Part shown: positions 9,447 through 18,059 of the stretch, in pieces | Numbering within the stretch: position 1 is the first letter of the stretch | How the letters are laid out: each line of letters begins with the position of its first letter | NCBI GenBank assembly: GCA_963723455.1 | Contig: CAVRQM010000001.1 | Span: forward strand, 434,001-498,000 | Direction: 5' to 3' | Length of the DNA: 64,000 nt | Origin: CAVRQM01 sp963723455 | GTDB taxonomy: Bacteria > Pseudomonadota > Alphaproteobacteria > Acetobacterales > Acetobacteraceae | Position numbers and translations under genes: made by a program | Notes under the pieces: generated by a model | Database searches by the model: none | The model's input: the letters and a program-made list of their open reading frames with translations, nothing else | What the model was told of the DNA's origin: nothing

Positions 9447-10058
9447 ATGACGATGATCGCAGCCCAGCGCTACACCCGCACCGCCATGCTGCTGCACTGG
9501 CTGATTGCCGTGCTGATCGTCGGCAACCTGCTGCTGGTCTGGGCGATCAACCTGAACTGGTTTGCCGAGCCGCGGGTGCGGCCGATGATCGACCTGCACA
9601 AGTCGATCGGCATCACCGTGCTCGGCCTGGCGCTGCTGCGCGTGCTGTGGCGCCTGTCGCACCGGCCGCCCAGCCTGCCGCGCTCGTACCCCAGGCTGGA
9701 GCGGGTCGGCGCGCACGCCGCGCATCTGCTGCTATATGCGCTGATCCTGGCGCTGCCGATCTCTGGCTGGATCCATGATTCGGCGTTCAAGCTGGCCGCC
9801 CAGCACCCGCTGCGCCTGTTCGGCCTGGTGCCGTGGCCGCGCATCGCGCCGATCATGGCGCTGGATCCGGCGACCAGGGAGCGGGTGCATGCGCTGTGGT
9901 TCCAGATCCACGCGTCGCTGGCCTATGTGCTGTATGCGCTGCTGGCGCTGCACATCCTGGGCGCGCTGAAGCACCAGTTCATCGACCGCGAGCCGGAGCT
10001 TGGCCGCATCCTGCCCTGGGGCCAGGCGGCGCGGGCGGCCGGGCAACGCGGCGGCTGA
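9447..10058 (+). CDS. Cytochrome b561-family membrane protein
   Basis: 203 residues with four predicted membrane helices and the family's heme-ligand histidines: MLLHWLIAVL in helix 1, MIDLHKSIGI before helix 2, and HASLAYVLYALLALHILGALKH in helix 4 (a two-His pattern, listed here in part). It begins with a conserved RYT...HW sequence (QRYTRTAMLLHW). Bacterial members transfer electrons from quinol or superoxide across the inner membrane; no partner catalytic subunit is adjacent. The ATG at 9447 is preceded by GGAGAA. Confidence 0.9.
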   Translation: MTMIAAQRYTRTAMLLHWLIAVLIVGNLLLVWAINLNWFAEPRVRPMIDLHKSIGITVLGLALLRVLWRLSHRPPSLPRSYPRLERVGAHAAHLLLYALILALPISGWIHDSAFKLAAQHPLRLFGLVPWPRIAPIMALDPATRERVHALWFQIHASLAYVLYALLALHILGALKHQFIDREPELGRILPWGQAARAAGQRGG

Positions 10059-10132
10059 GCGAGCGCCCCCGCGTTGCACCAGAGCGCCTCAGTGTGCATG
10101 TGTTCCGCTCATCTTACAGATGAGCCAGCGAC

Positions 10133-10258
10133 ATGGGCATCAACATCGAGCTTGATGACGCCCTGGTCAGCGAAGCGGTGAAACTCACCGGCGGCGGCAT
10201 GCCGATCTGCTCGGTCGGGGCCCGCTTGCGACGCGGGCTCGGGCTGACACTGCTTTGA
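10133..10258 (+). pseudogene. VapB-type antitoxin remnant (truncated)
   Basis: The 41-codon frame starts MGINIELDDALVSEAVKLTG, matching the DNA-binding N-terminus of type II VapB antitoxins (DUF2191-like: a short beta strand followed by a helix ending in a Leu-Thr-Gly turn). After that turn the sequence departs from the family, reads GGMPICSVGARLRRG and stops, so the second helix and toxin-binding tail are lost. No PIN-domain VapC follows. I read it as a decayed toxin-antitoxin module; a very short functional repressor is unlikely but cannot be excluded. Confidence 0.5.
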
Positions 10259-10630
10259 CCTGCTCGATGAGTTCTGCGCAGCGCGCGCGTTCGTGGCTCC
10301 GGAACGTCGCAGATCGGATCGAGACGTTACAATTTGCCTTGCTGCCATTGCGGGGCGCTGTCCGCCGGAACTCTCGCGCCCCTGCAAGACATCCCATGCC
10401 CGCTCCTCCAGGGCCGCGTCGTGCGGAGTGCAGTCCGCACGGTGTTCCGACAACGGAATGTTACTGGTAAGCGACCGGGATGCAGGCCACGATCCGCGAC
10501 GACGGCACGAAATCGGAATTGTCTCGACAGCAACCATAGGCGGCCAGACCGCCGCCATCGCCATCGAGGCCACACCGACCGTGTTCGTTGATTAGCCGTC
10601 ACGTAGTCCGGTCTCGAAAAGGGGAATCAC
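10259..10630. other. Non-coding stretch without recognisable content
   Basis: About 370 bases between the VapB remnant and the secreted orphan. Open frames here overlap on all strands and none shows a recognisable domain or a good ribosome-binding site. The promoter of the gene at 10631 should be at its right end. Lower GC and irregular codon use fit decayed accessory DNA. Confidence 0.5.
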
Positions 10631-11293
10631 ATGAAAACCACACTGTTCTGCACCATCGCCGCGCTGGCTGTAGCCGGCGGCGTCTCGATGTCGGCAACGC
10701 CGGTTCTGGCGCACGGAGCGGATGCTTTCAACCGCCCGTCACTCGGAGGGAACTGGGTCACAACGGCTGGCAGCGTGTTCGTCTCGGGCGGCGAGCTGCA
10801 CGGCTCGTCCCTGTCACTCGCCTACGCAAAAGCCTCGAACGTGGACTCGGCCGCCTCTGCGGTCGTCGTCCTGGGTGGCGCCGACCTCGAATACGGCGCC
10901 ATCGCCCTGGGCAATATCGCTGGTGGGAGCAACGCCTTCGTCAAGATCCAGTCGCAGAACGGCGCTGGCACTTTCGACCACGCCGCCTTCTACACCGGCA
11001 ACAACGGCAGTGGAACGTTCTTCACGCTCTCGAGCCCCGTGCCGAGTCCAGCCGTCCTGGATGTATTTTTCTGCGGCACCGTCGCGACGATGAGGATAAC
11101 GAGCGGAGCCGGCGTCCAGACCTACGCACAAGACTACGGGACGACATTCGGTCCAGGCGGCGGACTCGGGACGTACGGAGCGGCCGGGCTGGACAACTAC
11201 ATCGGTTTCAAGAGCGGCTGCAGCGATGGGCTGGGAGCGACTCGCGCGATTGACATGCCCGCTGACGCGGACAAGTCGCTGCGCCGCCGGTAG
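10631..11293 (+). CDS. Secreted protein of unknown function
   Basis: 220 residues. A clear Sec signal peptide (MKTTLFCTIAALAVAGG, cleavage predicted after VLA-H near residue 27) is followed by a beta-rich, Gly/Ala/Ser-rich domain without lysine-rich patches. DAFNRPSLGGNW at the mature N-terminus resembles the opening of concanavalin-like/LamG-type domains, which supports a carbohydrate-binding or surface role only weakly. Two cysteines (in VFFCGTV and KSGCSDG) could pair in the periplasm. GGGGAATC lies just before the ATG as the ribosome-binding site. It stands alone, flanked by non-coding DNA, and its codon use is less GC-extreme than its neighbours, which hints at acquisition. Confidence 0.65.
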   Translation: MKTTLFCTIAALAVAGGVSMSATPVLAHGADAFNRPSLGGNWVTTAGSVFVSGGELHGSSLSLAYAKASNVDSAASAVVVLGGADLEYGAIALGNIAGGSNAFVKIQSQNGAGTFDHAAFYTGNNGSGTFFTLSSPVPSPAVLDVFFCGTVATMRITSGAGVQTYAQDYGTTFGPGGGLGTYGAAGLDNYIGFKSGCSDGLGATRAIDMPADADKSLRRR

Positions 11294-11448
11294 GTTCTGG
11301 AATTATCGATATCGAAACAGGATTCGAACAGTCACTCGCACCGGTTCCACGGCGCTGGTGCGAGTGGATTGTTGGCACTCTGTCCCTGTTCAGCGAAGGG
11401 CGTCCAGCCGATAGCCCGGCCGTCGGCGGACCACAGCCGGCACCCAGC

Positions 11449-11730
11449 CTACATCCCCAGCGCCCGCCGGTACACGTCCAGCAGCGTCTCCTGCTCCTCG
11501 ACCTCGGCCGGCTCCTGCTTGCGGATGCGGATGATCTGGCGGATCACCTTGACGTCGAACCCGGCGCTCTTGGCCTCGGCAAAGATGTCCTTGATGTCGC
11601 TGGACAGCGCCTTCTTCTCCTCCTCCAGCCGCTCCACGCGCTCGATGATGCTGCGCAGGCGGTCGGCGGCGATGTTGCCCCATTGGGCGTTCTCCGCCGG
11701 CTCCTTCGCTCCCGTCGCATCCAGCGCCAT
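11449..11730 (-). CDS. gapR: GapR-family DNA-binding protein (DUF2312)
   Basis: 93 residues. The whole chain matches the DUF2312 family: LRSIIERVERLEEEKKALSS forms the long coiled-coil helix, followed by DIFAEAKSAGFDVKVIRQI and IRIRKQEPAEVEEQE. In Caulobacter GapR binds overtwisted AT-rich DNA, encircles it as a tetramer and helps topoisomerases during replication. The same role is likely here by family. The ATG at 11730 gives a normal length. The DUF1244 gene lies 67 bases upstream on the same strand, a neighbourhood common in Alphaproteobacteria. Confidence 0.85.
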   Translation of the reverse strand: MALDATGAKEPAENAQWGNIAADRLRSIIERVERLEEEKKALSSDIKDIFAEAKSAGFDVKVIRQIIRIRKQEPAEVEEQETLLDVYRRALGM

Positions 11731-11797
11731 CGCCCGCCCCTCCCGGCTTCGTGAGCCGGGCGGCGTAGCGGCCGGGGGCTGGCGGGTCAATGCCCCG

Positions 11798-12109
11798 TCA
11801 GTGTCCCTCGCTCGCCTTGGCGAAATCCGCCCGCTGCGCGGCGCTGGCCGAGGTCTGGTGCTGCGCCTGCCACTGCGCGTACGGCATCCCGTACACGATC
11901 TCACGCGCGTCGGGGTCGGCCAGCGCGATGCCGCGCTGCTCGGCCGCTTCGCGATACCAGCGGCTGAGGCAGTTGCGGCAGAACCCGGCCAGGTTCATCA
12001 GGTCGATGTTCTGCACGTCGCCGCGTTCGCGCAGATGCTCGGCAAGCCGCCGGAATGCCGCCGCCTCCAACTCGGTGCGGGTGGCCTGGTCCATCTCGGG
12101 TGCGCTCAT
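11798..12109 (-). CDS. DUF1244 family protein
   Basis: 103 residues, essentially all DUF1244: AAFRRLAEHLRER, VQNIDLMNLAGFCRNCLSRW (a CxxC pair within a helix), then REIVYGMPYAQWQAQHQ. The family is confined largely to Proteobacteria and has no established biochemical role; the CRNC pair suggests metal binding. Small helical protein, cytoplasmic. It precedes gapR on the same strand. The MSAPEMDQ start is the only suitable ATG. Confidence 0.88.
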   Translation of the reverse strand: MSAPEMDQATRTELEAAAFRRLAEHLRERGDVQNIDLMNLAGFCRNCLSRWYREAAEQRGIALADPDAREIVYGMPYAQWQAQHQTSASAAQRADFAKASEGH

Positions 12110-12151
12110 CGGCTGACTCCTCCTGTGCGTGGCCGATAGATGGCGCGCCCC

Positions 12152-12202
12152 GGCCCGCTTGGCGATGGGGCCCGCTTGGCGATGGGGCCCGCTTGGCGAT
12201 AG
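12152..12202. repeat. Three tandem 17-bp repeats upstream of pyruvate kinase
   Basis: The unit GGCCCGCTTGGCGATGG occurs at 12152-12168 and 12169-12185, with a third copy differing at one base at 12186-12202. It lies in the divergent gap between the DUF1244 and pyk genes, 45 bases before the pyk start, so copy number could affect the pyk leader or promoter spacing. Confidence 0.8.
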
Positions 12203-12246
12203 CGGCCGGTTGGGCCAAACAGGGCCGCGACGGGAAGGACACTCGC

Positions 12247-13677
12247 ATGATCGCTCGCACCACGCTTCGCCGCCGCCGCCGCACCAAGATCGTAGCCACC
12301 ATCGGGCCGGCCAGTTCCACGCCGGAGATGCTGCTGCGGCTGCTGCACGCCGGCGCCGACGTGTTCCGGCTGAACTTCTCGCATGGCTCCCATGACGACC
12401 ACGCCGCGCGCATCGCCATCATTCGCGACCTGGAGAAGCAGGTGGGCCATCCGATCGGCATCCTGGCCGACGTGCAGGGGCCGAAGCTGCGGGTGGGCCG
12501 CTTCCAGGGCGGCCGCGTGGCGCTGCAGACCGGGGCGCGGTTCACGCTCGACCTCAACCCCACGCCGGGCAACGTGCTGCGCGTCAACCTGCCGCACCCG
12601 GAGATCATCGCCGCCGCCCGCGTCGGCACCTCATTGCTGCTGGACGACGGCAAGTTGCGGCTGCGGGTGACGCACGTGCGCCCGGACGCGCTGGAGACCG
12701 AGATTGCCGTTGGCGGGCCGCTGTCCGAGAACAAGGGCGTCAACGTGCCCGACATGATCCTGCCGATCCCGGCGCTGACCAAAAAAGACCGGGTGGACAT
12801 GGCCTTCGTGCTTGAGCACGGCATCGAATACATCGGCCTGAGCTTCGTGCAGCGCGCCGACGACGTGGCCGAGGCGCGCGACATCGCCGCCGGTCGCGCC
12901 TGGATCATGACCAAGCTGGAAAAGCCGCAGGCGCTGGAGAACCTTGAGGCGATCGTCGCAGCCTCGGACGCGGTGATGGTGGCGCGCGGCGACCTGGGCG
13001 TGGAGTTGCCGCCGGAGGAGGTGCCGCTGGCGCAGAAGCGCATCATCCGCACCGCACGTCGGCTCGGCCGGCCGGTGGTGGTGGCGACGCAGATGCTTGA
13101 GAGCATGATATCCGCCCCGTCGCCCACCCGTGCGGAGGCGTCGGACGTGGCGACCGCGGTGTTCGACGGCGCCGACGCGGTGATGCTGTCGGCCGAGACG
13201 GCGGCCGGGCAGTATCCGTACGAGGCGGTCAACATCATGGATCGGATCGTCGCCCGGGTGGAGCAGGACTCCGGCTGGCGGGCGATCATCGACGCGAGCC
13301 GGCCGGAGCCGGAGCGCAATATCAGCGACGCGATCGCCGCGGCGGCGCGGCAGATCGCGCACACCATCGACGCGGCGGCGATCTGCGCCTTCACCGACAG
13401 CGGCTCGACCGCGCTGCGCGTGGCGCGCGAGCGGCCGGAGGCGCCGGTGCTGGGCGTCACTCCGAAGGAGGCGACGGCCCGGCGGCTGGCGGTCGCATGG
13501 GGGGTGCACGCCGCGGTGACCGGCTACACCCACAGCATGACCGAGACCGTCGCGCGCGCGGTGCGGCTGGTCAAGGACGAGGGGTTCGGCCAGCCGGGCC
13601 AAAGCATCGTGGTCACCGCCGGCGTGCCGTTCGGCCAGGCCGGCAGCACCAATGCGATCCGGGTGGCCGGGGTGTGA
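12247..13677 (+). CDS. pyk: Pyruvate kinase
   Basis: 476 residues, normal length. Transfers phosphate from phosphoenolpyruvate to ADP in the last step of glycolysis. Motifs in order: TKIVATIGPAS near residue 13, FRLNFSHG near 40 with the K/Na-binding Asn-Ser-His region, IMTKLEKPQALENLEAI with the catalytic lysine near 222, VMVARGDLGVELP near 245, ATQMLESM near 280 and AVMLSAETAAGQYP near 310. The C-terminal domain follows from about 350. Paired with edd, it fits sugar catabolism through Entner-Doudoroff. The stop overlaps the ATG of the following ATPase frame (TGATG). Confidence 0.97.
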   Translation: MIARTTLRRRRRTKIVATIGPASSTPEMLLRLLHAGADVFRLNFSHGSHDDHAARIAIIRDLEKQVGHPIGILADVQGPKLRVGRFQGGRVALQTGARFTLDLNPTPGNVLRVNLPHPEIIAAARVGTSLLLDDGKLRLRVTHVRPDALETEIAVGGPLSENKGVNVPDMILPIPALTKKDRVDMAFVLEHGIEYIGLSFVQRADDVAEARDIAAGRAWIMTKLEKPQALENLEAIVAASDAVMVARGDLGVELPPEEVPLAQKRIIRTARRLGRPVVVATQMLESMISAPSPTRAEASDVATAVFDGADAVMLSAETAAGQYPYEAVNIMDRIVARVEQDSGWRAIIDASRPEPERNISDAIAAAARQIAHTIDAAAICAFTDSGSTALRVARERPEAPVLGVTPKEATARRLAVAWGVHAAVTGYTHSMTETVARAVRLVKDEGFGQPGQSIVVTAGVPFGQAGSTNAIRVAGV

Positions 13678-14937
13678 TGGGCAAGCCACAGCCCTCCCTG
13701 ACGCCGCTTCCCCCGGAAACGCCAAGGCCGCCGCGGATGACCGAACTTCGGGTGGAAAACTATCGCGCTCTGCGGAACATACACCTGAAAAGCATCACGC
13801 CTCTGACCGTGCTGCTTGGGCCGAACGGCAGCGGCAAGTCGACTATCTTCGACGTTCTCGCATTCCTTTCAGAGTGTTTTGAAGGCGGCCTACGTCGCGC
13901 CTGGGACCGTCGCGGCAGGGCGCGCGAACTTCGCACGAGAGGCAGCGAGGGGCCGACCGTGATCGAACTGAAATACAAGGAAGGTGAATATCCCCTCATC
14001 ACCTACCATCTGGCCGTCGAGGAGCGCCGCGGAAGTGCCGTCGTCTCGGAGGAATGGCTACGCTGGACCCGCGGCGGCGGCGGGAGGCCGTTTCGTTTCC
14101 TCGACTACAAGGACGGAAACGGGACAGCCATACCTGGCAACACACCCGATCAGGACAGCCGGCGCATTGATTTCCCGCTGACTTCACCGGATCTGCTGGC
14201 GGTCAATGCTCTCGGACAGTTCGCCGAGCACCCGCGCGTGGCGGCCCTCAGGGACTTTATCACCGGCTGGTATGTGTCTTACTTCTCCGTGGACAGCACA
14301 CGCGGCCAGCCAGAGGCCGGCCCGCAGGAACGGCTATCACGCACCGGCGACAATCTGGCCAACGTTGTGCAATTTCTCAGCGAGCAGCACCCAGAACGAC
14401 TGGCGCAAATATTTGAAGTCCTGCGCACCCGTGTCCCCAGGATTGAGCGGGTGATGGCCGAACCAATGCAGGACGGGCGGCTCCTCCTGTCGATTAAGGA
14501 CGCGCCGTTCACACATCCCATCCTGGCCCGTTTTGCCTCGGACGGCACGCTCAAGATGCTGGCTTATCTGCTGCTGCTGTATGATCCGTCACCGCCGCCA
14601 TTCATCGGCATTGAGGAGCCGGAGAACTTTCTGCATCCGCGGCTGCTGTTCGGACTGGCGGAGGAGTGCCGTGGCGCCGCCGAGCGGGGGCAGGTGCTTG
14701 TGACTACCCACTCGCCATTTTTTCTGAATGCGGTACAGTCCGAACGAGGTGCGCGCGCTGTATCGCGACGAACGCGGCTACACGCAAGTTGTGACCGCGT
14801 CTGACATTCGGGGCGTTCGTGAGTTCATCGACGAAGGCGCTCAGATGGGACAGCTCTGGTCGGAAGGACATCTCGGCGTAGGCGACCCGCTGACCTACCA
14901 AGGAGCCCCTGTTCGGCCGGTTCGCCCCTCCTCGTGA
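13677..14937 (+). CDS. AAA/ABC-type ATPase (AAA15/OLD-like), with one apparent frameshift
   Basis: Reads LRVENYRALRNIHLK, Walker A GPNGSGKSTIFD near residue 55, a long middle region, a signature-like FASDGTLKMLAYLL, Walker B FIGIEEPENFLHP and the switch histidine in VTTHSPFFLN. This is the layout of SMC-like ABC ATPases in AAA15, RecF-like and OLD-type defence proteins. The frame breaks at 14733-14738 (GTACAG); removing one base continues into SPNEVRALYRDERG and the stop at 14937, giving about 419 residues, or 399 if the ATG at 13737 is used. The following DUF4276 gene starts inside this stop (GTGA), so the two proteins are translationally coupled and probably act together. Confidence 0.8.
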
Positions 14938-15587
14938 CTGCAGATCACTTCGAAGTCCTGGTCGAGGAACCATCGACCGAGGTCTTTCTGACGCACGTTC
15001 TACCGCGTGTGCTCGGCGAAGCCGCAACGTTCTCGATCTACGCTCATCAGGGTAAAAGGGACCTGCTGGCCCAGTTGTCAGCCCGGTTGCGCGGCTACGC
15101 GAAATGGCTTCCGCCGAGCTCGCGCGTGGTGGTCCTGGTCGACCTCGACAGCGACGACTGCAAGACACTGAAGGCCCAGCTCGAAGCCTGCTCCGCGGCC
15201 GCACGGCTTGCGACCAGGAGCAGCGCTGCTCCGGGCCAGCCCTGGCGTGTCGTCAACAGGATCGCCATTGAGGAACTCGAAGCGTGGTTCTTCGGCGACT
15301 GGCAGGGTGTCACAGCAGCGTTTCCGCGCCTGCCCGCTTCCTTTGTCGCACGGGCGGGCTATCGTGACAGCGACGCCATTGCCGGCGGAACCTGGGAGGC
15401 GCTGGATCGGGCGCTCCGGAAACGCGCCTACTATCCGGGCGGACTGCAGAAGGTGGATGCGGCAAGGCGGATCGCGGCGCGCTTCGATCCCGCCCGCTGC
15501 ACCTCGCGCAGCTTCATCGCGTTTCGGGACGCCCTTGCCGAGGCTGTGGTCGCGCCGGACGCAGCGCCTTCGATGCAGCCTACTTGA
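14934..15587 (+). CDS. DUF4276 family protein, TOPRIM-like putative nuclease
   Basis: 217 residues from a GTG overlapping the ATPase stop by four bases. HFEVLVEEPSTEVFLTHVLP carries the early glutamate expected at the start of a TOPRIM-like fold. VVVLVDLDSDDCKTLK near residue 65 supplies the acidic DxD cluster, and RIAIEELEAWFFGD near 110 a further conserved acidic helix typical of DUF4276. Family members often sit next to AAA ATPases. By analogy with PARIS (AAA15 ATPase plus TOPRIM-containing DUF4435) an anti-phage role is likely but is inference. The 3' end overlaps the convergent orphan gene by eight bases. Confidence 0.8.
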   Translation: MTADHFEVLVEEPSTEVFLTHVLPRVLGEAATFSIYAHQGKRDLLAQLSARLRGYAKWLPPSSRVVVLVDLDSDDCKTLKAQLEACSAAARLATRSSAAPGQPWRVVNRIAIEELEAWFFGDWQGVTAAFPRLPASFVARAGYRDSDAIAGGTWEALDRALRKRAYYPGGLQKVDAARRIAARFDPARCTSRSFIAFRDALAEAVVAPDAAPSMQPT

Positions 15588-16008
15588 TCGTCGCGTCCTT
15601 GAAGTCATACGTCAGGTTGATGTTCTTGCTGGTCATCGCCTCGATGTTGTCCAGGCCGCCGCGCAGCAGCGCCGAGGCCTGCGCCGACTTGTCGTCGCTC
15701 AGCTTCTTGTAGGCCGCCTCCATGTCGAACGACGCCTTGCGATACAGCTTGATCTGGCCGTCGATCGTGGCGCCGTATTTCTTCGCCTCGGTCTGCGCCT
15801 TCTCGCCGTCGGTCATCGCCTTGCGCAGCTTCTTCTTCAGATCCTCGACCAGTTCGCGGGCCTCGATGATCTCGTCGTTCAGCTTTTCCATGCTGGCGAC
15901 GTTGCCGCCGAAGGCGTTGACGCCTTTCAGGTTCTCGGCCGGCACCCCGGCCTTCAGCGCGATGTCGAGCGTCTTGACCCAGGCGGCGGAAAAATTGCTG
16001 TTCGGCAT
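15580..16008 (-). CDS. Coiled-coil protein of unknown function
   Basis: 142 residues, lysine- and alanine-rich, with an uninterrupted helical stretch from about residue 40 to 75 (MEKLNDEIIEARELVEDLKK and onward) that should form a coiled coil, then a second helical region. No signal peptide, membrane segment or catalytic motif was seen. The only clear feature is the coiled coil and the ending NLTYDFKDATIK; a similar NLTYAATY string occurs in the repeat protein beside the T6SS, too short to prove relation. It converges on the DUF4276 gene with an eight-base overlap. I do not recognise the family. Confidence 0.6.
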   Translation of the reverse strand: MPNSNFSAAWVKTLDIALKAGVPAENLKGVNAFGGNVASMEKLNDEIIEARELVEDLKKKLRKAMTDGEKAQTEAKKYGATIDGQIKLYRKASFDMEAAYKKLSDDKSAQASALLRGGLDNIEAMTSKNINLTYDFKDATIK

Positions 16009-16103
16009 GGCGTCCCTGCTTGGTTCGGCTTCGCGGACCGGCTCCGCGACAGCTGCGTTGGTGGATACGATGCACGGGATCGCACTTCTGTGACCAGCGG
16101 CAC

Positions 16104-16919
16104 ATGAGCCAGACGGCGACGCAGGCCAGCCCCACCCAGCCGAGCCATCCCGCCGTCTGGCGGCACGGCGCGCCCGCCCCGGCGCAGGGGCGCACGCTGG
16201 CCGAGGAGACGGCCATCGCGCTGACCTATAACCGCGAGACCTACGCGGTGATGATGGCGACCCCCGCCGACCTGGGCGACTTCGCCGTCGGCTTCTCGCT
16301 CAGCGAGGGCGTGATCGAGCGCGCCGGCGACATCGAGGAGCTGGAGGTCGTGACCGCCGAGCATGGCATGGAGGCGCGCATGTGGCTCGCCCCGGACCGG
16401 CTGGAGGCGGTGCAGGCGCGCCGGCGGCGGCTGGCCGGGCCGACCGGCTGCGGGCTGTGCGGCATCGACAGTCTGCGTGAGGCGGTGCGGCCGCCGCCTC
16501 CAGTCGCGGCCGGCACCCGCTTCGCCGCCGCCGACATTGCGCGCGCGCAGGCGGCGATGGAGCAGATGCAGCCGCTGGGCCGCGCCACCCGTGCGGCGCA
16601 TGCCGCCGCGCTGTGGCATCCGGCGCGCGGGCTGCTGCATGTGCGCGAGGACGTCGGCCGGCACAACGCGCTCGACAAGCTGCTGGGCGCGGCAGCGCGC
16701 GCCGGCGAGGACACCGCCGGGTGCATGGCGCTGCTGTCCAGCCGGGTGTCGATCGAGATGGTGCAGAAGGCCTGCGTGCTGGGCGCCCCGGTGCTGGTGG
16801 CGATCTCGGCGCCGACCGCGCACGCGGTGCGGCTGGCGGAGGCCGCCGGGCTGACCCTGGTCGCGGTTGCGCGGGCGGACGGTTTTGAGGTCTTCTCCGC
16901 GCCGCAGCGAATCGCCTGA
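16104..16919 (+). CDS. fdhD: Formate dehydrogenase accessory sulfurtransferase FdhD
   Basis: 271 residues. FdhD passes sulfur from IscS to the bis-MGD cofactor of formate dehydrogenase. The family is seen in LAEETAIALTYNRETYAVMM, the cysteine loop TGCGLCGIDSL near residue 115, HVREDVGRHNALDKLLG near 180, and LSSRVSIEMVQKACVLGAP near 210. It sits 28 bases ahead of a class III alcohol dehydrogenase on the same strand; together they suggest formaldehyde-to-formate handling, though no formate dehydrogenase structural gene is in the window. Confidence 0.94.
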   Translation: MSQTATQASPTQPSHPAVWRHGAPAPAQGRTLAEETAIALTYNRETYAVMMATPADLGDFAVGFSLSEGVIERAGDIEELEVVTAEHGMEARMWLAPDRLEAVQARRRRLAGPTGCGLCGIDSLREAVRPPPPVAAGTRFAAADIARAQAAMEQMQPLGRATRAAHAAALWHPARGLLHVREDVGRHNALDKLLGAAARAGEDTAGCMALLSSRVSIEMVQKACVLGAPVLVAISAPTAHAVRLAEAAGLTLVAVARADGFEVFSAPQRIA

Positions 16920-16947
16920 CCGCTTCCCTCCCGCCGGAGACCCGCCT

Positions 16948-18057
16948 ATGGACGTGCGCGCCGCCGTGGCCTTCGAGGCAGGAAAGCCGCTCTCGATCGA
17001 GACCGTGCAGCTGGAGGGTCCGCGCCACGGCGAGGTGCTGGTCGAGATCAAGGCGACCGGCATCTGCCACACCGACCTGTTCACCCTGTCCGGCGGCGAT
17101 CCCGAGGGCCTGTTCCCGACCATCCTGGGCCATGAGGGCGCCGGCGTGGTGGTCGATCTCGGGCCGGGCGTGACCTCGCTGCGCAAGGGCGACCACGTCA
17201 TTCCGCTGTACACGCCGGAATGTCGCGAATGCGAATACTGCCTCAGCCGCAAGACCAATCTGTGCCAGAAGATCCGCGGCACGCAGGGGCGCGGCCTGAT
17301 GCCGGACGGCAGCAGCCGGTTCTCGTTCCAGGGCAAGCCGGTGCTGCACTACATGGGCTGCTCGACCTTCGCCAACTACACCGTGCTGCCCGAGATCGCG
17401 CTGGCCAAGGTCCGCCAGGACGCGCCGTTCGAGAAGATCTGCTACATCGGCTGCGGCGTCACCACCGGGCTCGGCGCAGTGATCTTCACCGCCAAGGTCG
17501 AGCCTGGATCGAGCGTCGTGGTGTTCGGGCTGGGCGGCATCGGGCTGAACGTGATCCAGGGCGCCCGGATGGTCGGCGCCGGCATGATCGTGGGCGTGGA
17601 CATCAATCCGGGGCGCGAGGCGCTGGCGCGCCAGTTCGGCATGACCGACTTCGTGAACCCGAAGGCGGTGGACGGCGATCTGGTCGGGCATCTGGTCGAG
17701 CTGACGCGGGGCGGCGCGGATTACAGCTTCGAGTGCGTCGGCAACGTCACCCTGATGCGGCAGGCGCTGGAATGCGCGCACAAGGGCTGGGGCGTATCGA
17801 CGATCATTGGCGTGGCCGGCGCCGGGCAGGAGATCGCCACCCGCCCGTTCCAGCTGGTCACCGGTCGGCGCTGGATCGGCTCGGCTTTCGGCGGCGCGCG
17901 CGGGCGGACCGACGTACCGCGCATCGTGGACTGGTACATGGACGGCAAGATCAACATAGACGACCTGATCACCCATGTCCTGCCGCTGGAACGGATCAAC
18001 GAGGGCTTCGACATGATGACCCGTGGCGAGTCGATCCGCAGCGTGGTGACCTACTGA
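16948..18057 (+). CDS. S-(hydroxymethyl)glutathione dehydrogenase / class III alcohol dehydrogenase
   Basis: 369 residues. Oxidises S-hydroxymethylglutathione (formaldehyde adduct) with NAD+. The catalytic zinc region GICHTDLFTLSG lies near residue 45, GHEGAGVV near 67, and the structural-zinc cysteine cluster ECRECEYCLSRKTNLCQ near 95. Family-specific KIRGTQGRGLMPDG follows, then the Rossmann GLGGIGLNVIQGA near 200. The final GRTDVPRIVDWYMDGKI is typical. It follows fdhD closely, consistent with one-carbon detoxification. A protease-like frame begins immediately after its stop. Confidence 0.94.
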   Translation: MDVRAAVAFEAGKPLSIETVQLEGPRHGEVLVEIKATGICHTDLFTLSGGDPEGLFPTILGHEGAGVVVDLGPGVTSLRKGDHVIPLYTPECRECEYCLSRKTNLCQKIRGTQGRGLMPDGSSRFSFQGKPVLHYMGCSTFANYTVLPEIALAKVRQDAPFEKICYIGCGVTTGLGAVIFTAKVEPGSSVVVFGLGGIGLNVIQGARMVGAGMIVGVDINPGREALARQFGMTDFVNPKAVDGDLVGHLVELTRGGADYSFECVGNVTLMRQALECAHKGWGVSTIIGVAGAGQEIATRPFQLVTGRRWIGSAFGGARGRTDVPRIVDWYMDGKINIDDLITHVLPLERINEGFDMMTRGESIRSVVTY

Positions 18058-18059
18058 GG

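Noticed and set aside
12152..12202. CRISPR array
   Set aside because: The three copies are directly adjacent with no spacers and no cas genes are present.
16867..16950. Longer N-terminus for the class III alcohol dehydrogenase
   Set aside because: The in-frame extension lies inside fdhD and lacks similarity; ATG 16948 gives the usual family start.
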